This document shows positions 20,411 to 25,861 of a stretch of 25,861 bases of DNA, one piece after another. Numbering within the stretch: position 1 is the first letter of the stretch; the number at the start of each line of letters is the position of its first letter. The stretch spans positions 1 to 25,861 of the forward strand of contig JBNGIS010030151.1 in NCBI GenBank assembly GCA_049999725.1. The letters run 5' to 3'. Below the pieces are notes generated by a model. It saw only the letters and a program-made list of their open reading frames with translations. It did no database searches and was not told where the DNA came from. Position numbers and translations under genes: made by a program. Origin of the DNA: Haplomitrium mnioides (Eukaryota; Marchantiophyta; Haplomitriopsida; Calobryales).

Positions 20411-20613
20411 GCGACGGTCCGCCCACCCCTTTGCGGGGCGGTGTCGGACGACGGCCTTCGGAGGACGTGGCGACTCCAAGGACCCCGAGGCAATTTACGG
20501 GACACGCGGCGCTAGGAGAGGAGTTCACTTGACCTTAGGCAACTCGCTGGTCAACTACAGAGGAAGAGTTCAGTGCGACGGTCATCCTACCCCTTGCGGG
20601 GCGGCGTAGGACG
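20411..20613 (+). repeat. Duplicated GC-rich hairpin block in the LTR
   Basis: Positions about 20411-20448 and 20576-20613 share GCGACGGTC, CC(T/C)ACCCCTT and GCGGGGCGGYGT. Each contains CCCC and GGGG arms around a short TTTGC/TTGC centre, which can fold as a hairpin. The related LTR at 3361-5964 has one copy (minus strand, about 5290-5325). Conservation in a separate LTR suggests a retained structural or regulatory role, but none is known. Confidence 0.75.
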
Positions 20614-21046
20614 GCGGTGCAGCGGATGATATGGCGCGAGGAGAAGAAAGAAGCATCTACGGGGGAAATCTAAGGAGATTCCTTGGAGTCGGTTCCGTGG
20701 GGCACTGCGGAACTCGGTTCTTTGGACATGGTTCTGTGGGAATTTGCGGAATCTCTCCCCGCAAGATTCCTCGGGGCTCCTCGTCGAAGTGACCGTTGTC
20801 CTTGGATTTTCCTCGACCAACTGCTGGACACGCGGTGCTTCCTCCCATCCCGTGGTAACGGGATTACCAAACAGTGAAGCCACGCGTCGTCGTCCCCTAT
20901 TTTGAGCTAATGGCAATAACAACTATTCATCGAATCAGGCATCGGAAGGCAGCGCGCGAGGGTAGTATACATTGTTTGCTTTCAAATTCATTCATGTTGA
21001 TGCACGAGAAATTGTTGGAGATATAGCGTTGCGGGGCACAAGATTC

Positions 21047-21618
21047 GCGCATGGTAAGGCAAGGCAATAATTCAGTGAAAGCTACGTGAAGCAGGGGTAC
21101 TAGCTCTAGAGGACCAGAGGGATTCAGAGGTGGATTGGAGGGGCGCCGAGTGTTGCAGAGTAGGGAGCTCTAGATGCTCGGGCGATCCAGGTGAACTCGT
21201 CCTTGCCGGTGGACCAGAGCGGAGGGTTATTGATATGATAGCTGGAAGGAGTTTTCGATCGGCTGAGAACTAAGGAGAGGCTGCCGGGTAGGGAGCTTGG
21301 AGTCGTCTCGGCGTTTCACGGGCAATTGCGAGGCGACAGTGATAACAAGAAAGGGGAATCGTGCATGGTAAGGCATGGCAATAATTCATTGAAAGCTATG
21401 TGAAGCAGGGGTACTAGCTCTAGGGGGCCAAGGGGATTCGGAGGTGGACTGGAGGGGCGCTGAGTATTGCAGAGTAGGGAGCTCTGGATGCTCGAGCGAT
21501 CCAGGTGAACTCGTCCTTGCCGGTGGACCAGAGCGGAGGGTTACTGATACGATAGCTGGAAGGAGTTTTCGGTCGGCTGAGAACTAAGGAGAGGCTGCCG
21601 AGTAGGGAGCTTGGAGTC
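21047..21618 (+). repeat. 314-bp tandem duplication in the LTR
   Basis: About 270 bp beginning ATGGTAAGGC at 21051 recur beginning at 21365, offset 314 bp throughout (for example CTTGGAGTC at 21296 and 21610), with scattered substitutions. The related LTR at 3361-5964 has a single recognisable copy of this block, so the duplication is specific to this LTR. Confidence 0.9.
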
Positions 21619-21998
21619 TCTCGACATTCCCTTGTACAAGCGCATCAACCCAGAGTGTTCGAAGAACACTCTGGTGTGTTATTCTTCAAGTAGAGCTGAG
21701 AGGGGGGATGTGCCAGTGTCGGTGCACTGCGTAGTAAGACCCGTCGAGGCTCGAGGGTGGAGTGGGCTACCTGCAGCTGGTAAAGCTGTCTTCCGGAGGT
21801 GGAAGTAAAAGAAACTCTCTTCCTATCATGAGGAAATAAAAGCAGGGCTTCTCGCGAGGGAAGTTAAAAAACTATTTGGAGAGGAGGGTGTGTGGGTTGC
21901 TGGGCTGCAGTTGTAAGGCAACAGGATTCACAAGGGAAGTATTATCAGTTAGAATTCTAAAGGGCCTTCAAGGACTCTGTTTTCTCTTGCATATATTG

Positions 21999-22006
21999 TA
22001 TATAAG
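21999..22006 (+). promoter_or_regulatory. Possible LTR TATA box
   Basis: TATATAAG lies about 610 bp before the LTR end in an otherwise T-rich stretch, a plausible core promoter for the element transcript. No transcription start can be read from the sequence. Confidence 0.45.
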
Positions 22007-22628
22007 TGTTGTCCATATATGTGTAGTTAGATTTCCTTTCTGCATGTGTGTCCCCTTGATTTGTTAGATTAGTGGACATCGGATCAGTTGAGCAGACCCT
22101 GGGAACACACTTGAAGGGGGAGTCCAATCCCTTGACACAAGTCTGGTATCATGGGGGTGAATGCTCTCTGTTCCTAATTCTGTTGCATAGAGTAGGACTT
22201 AGAACATGTTAGGATAGTTAGGATAATCTAGTTCAGCCTGTGACAACCTTGAGAGGGGGAGTCCAGCCCTTTTGTAGTGTTCAGCTCTGCAGGTCACCAG
22301 CACCATTATGCCCAAGCACAAATAAGGTGGCAGGGCCTAAGTCATTGGGTCATAGGAATAAAGAGGAAGAATCACACAAATCACAATTGGGTGTAAATGG
22401 ATGTGGACCTGTGTATGGTTGAATGTCTGACTTGAGTGTGAGAAGAAGAAGAGTGAGAGACGCATACCAGGCCTGTAAGGAGAGGAAGAGTCCTTAAGGT
22501 CTGAAAGTGGTAACTGGCAAGGGGCCATCTCAGAAAAGAACCTGAAAGCCCATAAAACATGTCTTCCCCTACCTTGAAATAGGGACTGAAAAGGTTAAGG
22601 CCGGAAACAAAGGAGGGACACAAATTTT

Positions 22629-22646
22629 TTGGCGCTAGAAGGAGGG
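22629..22646 (+). other. Possible primer-binding site
   Basis: TTGGCGCTAGAAGGAGGG follows the proposed LTR end by eight bases. A TGGCGC start complements tRNAs ending GCGCCA, a common plant Ty3 arrangement. I do not assign the tRNA. Confidence 0.5.
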
Positions 22647-22829
22647 CCAAGGGTTTAAGAAAACCTAAGACCAACCTGAACCAGAGAGACCACTGTGTGC
22701 ACAAGAGACTCAAGTCAGTCAGTGAGAAGGTTACTTCCGAGAAACAGAGCAACTAGGGGTTGAGGTTGTTGAGGAAGACTGGCGGAAAGAAGGAACCCCT
22801 GGGTGGAAGTGGTAGTGGCCAGTGGAGGG

Positions 22830-25428
22830 ATGGCCAACCAGGTGCCACCTTCTGGGCTTCGGAGGAGATTCAAATACAGGTCCTTCAAGGGACGCCCGAA
22901 GGATGACCCAGATGCATGGCTGGATGACCTTGAGAACACTGCAACAGCGAATGGAGAAGCCCATGTCAAGATTGGAATCCTGCCAGCAGTGCTAAAGGGA
23001 GAGGCCCAGCCCTGGTACAAAGACCTGCCAAACAATGTCAAGATGGACTGGCATGCATTCAAGGAGGCCTTCACAGCAGAGTTCCGGGGAATTGGCGAAG
23101 AAACTGAGGCGCTGATCAAGATGGGTCAGCTCAGGATGAAAAAGAAGGAGTTTGTGAGAAGGTTTCTCCAACGGTTCAAGAAGGTGGCGAGGAAGCTGAA
23201 CCCTCTTGCCACACACGGAATGCTCACAGCGTGGTTCCTAGCTGCGCTTCCCAAAGGAATTGGGACCTGGGTAAAACGGATCCACAGACTCTCGATGAGG
23301 CAATCAATGCAGTCACATCCCATGTGAAGGCTGCTACCACCAGTTCCCAGAGGAGGGCAAAGTCCAAGTACAACCCTGACGATTCTTCGGACACATCGGA
23401 CAGTGACAAGGAGACGGATCAGAGTTCCGAGTCCTCCTCGGAAAGCGAGAATGAGTCGAGCAGCAACAGCTCAAACGAGGACCGGTCATCCAAGAGGAGG
23501 AAGAAGAAGAAGGACCTGAAGAAGAAGAAGCAGGTCAAGGAGGTGCATCATCGCAAGGGGGCCAGCAAAGGGAGGTACAAGAAAACCGAACCTGAACTCG
23601 AGGCTAGCTGGAAGCCAGGGGGAGGGATCGAATTGAGGAGCTGAGCGCCAAGATAGAGGCAATGAACATCCTCCTGGCAAGGATCAAGCCGGAGGGAAGA
23701 CCCCTGCCGACCCGGAGAGTTGGAGTCTGGTGTGTCCGCTACAAGCAACACGGACATTCCCCCCAAGAATGTCCGAATGACACCAATGTTGTGCAATATG
23801 TAAGGGAGGAAGCACCGGAGTACGTGAGAGAAGAGGTGGAGTATGTCTTGGAGGAGGCCCCAAACACAGTGCATCAAATCAACGGGGGACCTTGGACAAT
23901 TCTGAGCAGGCCTGCAGGAGGGAACGCAGGGCCTGTGAATCAGTGGGCTGCGACTCGACCACCCAAGACCACAATCATGGTGTGTTGGAATTGTGGCCAA
24001 CCTGGTCACCTTTCAACAAGCTGTCCGGAGCTGCGAAAGAGCAATTATGGGCAACCGCATCCCCTCTGCTTCCAATGCAAAATGGAGGGGCATGTGGCCA
24101 TGAATTGCCCACACAGAAGGCTAGATGCTGCCCATGGGCCAAGCTTGAATCCTCCTCCTCCCTCAAACGTCAATATGATCACTCTAGACATGGAGGAGGA
24201 AGCTGAGTTGCCAGGCTGGGAGACACCAACATCAGAGGAGTGTTTCAGGGTGGTCACCAGGGCAGAGGCCAAGGCCAAAAGGAGGAGCCACAGAAAGGCT
24301 GAGAAAAGAGTTGAGAAAGAAGTGGCTCGAGCGACCCCACCTCGGGATGATCCTGATTATCGGCGAGATCATCCGAAATGGTTCTACCCGGAGCAGCAAG
24401 ACCAGGTGAGGAAGCAGTTGGAGGCTTTGGAGGCCCTGGAACAAGAGCAGGCACAAGAGGAGACCCTCAAGGAAGTCCGGAAGCAGCAAGGAGGGCTCCA
24501 CGAGGTGCAGGAGAGGATTGCAGCTGCGGGAGAAGGGGTGAAGCCCAGCCCCTACAGCATTCAAGCGGACACAAGAAATTGTCTCGTCACGGCCACAGTA
24601 GGCCAACTCCTCAAGGATAGCCCACTGTACCGGAGACAGCTCCGTGAATTGCTGATGGGTGCGAAGAGGAGGAAGAGGCTGCCCAAGGTGGGAGTTCCAG
24701 CAGACTTGCAATTGGTCTGTGAGGACAATGGGGCCCTTGAGATCGACATACAGATCGCGGGTTGCACATTGTCCTTGGTGCCCGTAGATGGAGGGGCAGG
24801 CGTCAACATCATGGTGGAGTAGACTGCTCACAAGCTGGGATTCACAGAATTCCAGCACACCGCCCGAATCATGAGGCTGGCGGATGGGTCGCGCGTAAAG
24901 CCATTAGGCTCCCTCCTGCAAGTCCCAACATTCATCGGAGGGGAGGAATTCAAGCTCAACTACCTGGTGATGCGACCCGCCAGAGCATCTCCTTACCCGG
25001 TGCTGATTAGGAGACCGTAGCTGTATGGGGCCAAGGTAATGCACAATTGGGGGAATTCTACACTGGTGTTCGGCCCCAACAGAATGACAGTGCATTACGG
25101 GCCTGTTTCTCATCTGGAGGAAACGCAGTCAGAGGCAGAGTACGAGAGTGTGTGGTCCGAGGAAGAAGAGGACTCGGAGTACCACTATTGGGTACAAGTG
25201 GTGAGTGAAGCAACAGAGGGGGATCTGTTGGAGGAGGGTGTGAAGTCTATCCACCAAAGTAAATTCTCAGCGTACGACAGACTAGAGCACCAGTGGAAAT
25301 CGGCGGTAGATGGGGCCAAGGGTGGGGACACCAGAGGGCACCTCGACAAATGGAAGAGGTATGAGGATCAAAGGAAAAACGAGGGCCCAACTATGACATC
25401 ATCAAGTGCGACCAGCAACCGCATGTAA
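22830..25428 (+). pseudogene. Ty3-like gag-protease, broken by two frameshifts and two stops
   Basis: The first ATG in frame is 22830 (MANQVPPSG). The gag core follows (DPDAWLDDLEN, GEAQPWYKDLP, WHAFKEAFTAEFRG, FVRRFLQRFKKVARKL). Near 23270, beside an A4 run, the frame moves by -1 and continues as TDPQTLDEAINAVTSH, then a Ser/Glu-rich and Lys-rich stretch. At 23614-23627, beside a G5 run, it shifts again into IEELSAKIEAMNILL (a likely coiled coil). Three zinc knuckles follow: the first has Tyr for its second Cys (CVRYKQHGHSPQEC), while CWNCGQPGHLSTSC and CFQCKMEGHVAMNC are complete. The protease has VDGGAGVNIM, then a TAG at 24820, and VLIRRP-stop-LYGAK with TAG at 25018. An acidic tail with SEEEEDSEY ends at SNRM. 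Gag would package RNA. All lesions are single-base. Confidence 0.9.
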
Positions 25429-25500
25429 GTTATTTGTGTGTGTGTGAGTGTGTGTTTTGTTGGGGGGGGGGGGGGGGTGTTTCGTGGGGTTGTTTTATAG
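25425..25500 (+). other. Possible 76-bp intron at the end of gag-pro
   Basis: GTAAGT at 25425 matches the plant 5' splice consensus, and TTTTATAG ends at 25500. The interior contains (GT)n and a run of about 15 G. Joining the flanks keeps the frame open, to a stop at 25616-25618 just inside the 3' LTR. An unspliced transcript stops at 25426. The open extension is only about 37 codons, so chance is a real alternative. Confidence 0.3.
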
Positions 25501-25587
25501 GAGTAACAGAGTCGGGCCAGCAACCGGCAGTAGAGGCACCAGAAAATTGAGGGAGAAGAGGTGTGTTCACAGGGACGCGTCACAATT

Positions 25588-25597
25588 GAAGGGGGAG
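25588..25597 (+). other. Polypurine tract
   Basis: GAAGGGGGAG ends three bases before the 3' LTR, the normal place for the plus-strand primer of an LTR retrotransposon. Confidence 0.85.
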
Positions 25598-25600
25598 TTA

Positions 25601-25861
25601 TGTCAGCCAGTGCTTTAGAGCATTCAAGCAAAATTCACGAAATCAAAAGCATCAGCGATCCAAATACTCCTTAGCAAGTGTGAAGGCCTCTCAGGAACAG
25701 CTGCTTACCTCAAACAACTGATAAGAGCAAGGTGCATGAGTCTTGGGAGGGAAACATGATCATGGCGGAGGAGACGAGGAAGGAGAGCAGGGATCACCAG
25801 CCATGGGAGGAGCCCCATTTTCAAATTCCAAGCAGGCCAGCGGGAATCCGTGGGCCTAAGG
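25601..25861 (+). mobile_element. TR-GAG element 3' LTR, cut by the window end
   Basis: It begins TGTCAGCCAG, the same as 18838, and matches the 5' LTR to the end of the window with about 14 substitutions in 261 positions and no indels. Confidence 0.93.

Larger units (their letters stand above)
18838..22620 (+). mobile_element. TR-GAG element 5' LTR, about 3.8 kb
   Basis: The start is fixed by the identical start of the 3' LTR at 25601. The end at 22620 (GGGACA) is inferred: alignment with the related LTR at 3361-5964 continues to this point and stops there, where that LTR ends in TGACA; a primer-binding-like TTGGCGCTAG follows nine bases later. Termini TGTC...GACA are inverted. The middle is GC-rich (about 19000-20900). 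Open frames in it are not conserved between the related LTRs and are not considered genes. Confidence 0.72.
18838..25861 (+). mobile_element. Non-autonomous gag-protease LTR retrotransposon (TR-GAG type)
   Basis: Direct repeats begin TGTCAGCCAG at 18838 and at 25601, and align without indels over the 261 bp visible before the window ends (about 14 differences by eye, mostly transitions). Between them lie a possible primer-binding site (22629), a gag-protease frame and a polypurine tract adjoining the second repeat. No reverse transcriptase, RNase H or integrase motif is present between protease and polypurine tract (only about 580 bp remain). The LTR (about 3.78 kb) is longer than the internal region (about 2.98 kb). 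The element would depend on an autonomous partner. Flank 18833-18837 (TGGTC) is the expected target duplication, with its partner outside the window. Confidence 0.85.

Noticed and set aside
22111-22123. Second polypurine tract (TTGAAGGGGGAGT), and a similar one at 22249
   Set aside because: No LTR start follows either of them; they resemble the real tract at 25588 but lie in the LTR.
22144-22151. TGGTATCA as the TR-GAG primer-binding site, with an LTR ending TTGACA at 22137
   Set aside because: Similarity to the related LTR at 3361-5964 continues to about 22620, and that LTR ends there with TGACA. The later site fits better, although the earlier one cannot be fully excluded until the 3' LTR end is seen.
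22803-22829. GTG at 22803 as the gag start
   Set aside because: Plant translation normally needs ATG; the first ATG in frame is 22830.

Overview
This window looks like land-plant nuclear DNA from a large, repeat-rich genome. It has no bacterial-style gene organisation, it is dominated by decayed LTR retrotransposons of plant type (a UBN2-type Copia gag, Copia pol phrases such as GLKQSG and YVDD, and a Ty3-like gag with CCHC knuckles), and it carries a degraded plant-type DEAD-box helicase fragment. The exact species cannot be read from the sequence. There are three assembly gaps: 1425-1524, 4762-4861 and 14965-15364. No intact host gene is visible.

Layout. (1) 1-9265, minus strand: Ty1/Copia copy A, in the order LTR (about 9265-8034), leader, gag, zinc knuckle/protease, integrase, reverse transcriptase, RNase H, running off the left edge. 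It is interrupted at 3361-5964 by a 5'-truncated LTR of a second family. (2) 9266-12830: LTR-like debris, an unusual 24-bp inverted-repeat array (10881-11133), and a decayed LTR related to the one at 3361-5964. (3) 12831-14964: a pyrimidine-rich stretch holding an antisense DEAD-box helicase pseudogene (13264-13792). (4) 15365-18752, minus strand: Copia copy B, a paralogue of copy A that retains the 3' LTR edge, RNase H and RT but not integrase or gag. (5) 18838-25861, plus strand: a gag-protease-only LTR element. Its 5' LTR is about 3.8 kb (18838-22620), followed by a possible primer-binding site, a broken gag-pro frame, a polypurine tract and the start of the 3' LTR at 25601. It has no reverse transcriptase, RNase H or integrase, so it matches the non-autonomous TR-GAG architecture, with LTRs longer than the internal region.

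The most unusual signal is an array of short inverted repeats (GGAC-N5-GTCC) inserted into the reverse-transcriptase coding region of both Copia copies. Spacing is exactly 36 bp in one array and 48 bp in the other, and in copy A both arms have changed together (AGAC-N5-GTCT). A separate 24-bp array at 10881-11133 uses a similar inverted motif. Other points are: a single deletion that explains two missing segments at 5965; contig ends that overlap by 70 bp across the second gap; reciprocal CAG-to-TAG stops in the two Copia copies; and a possible intron at the end of the gag-pro frame.
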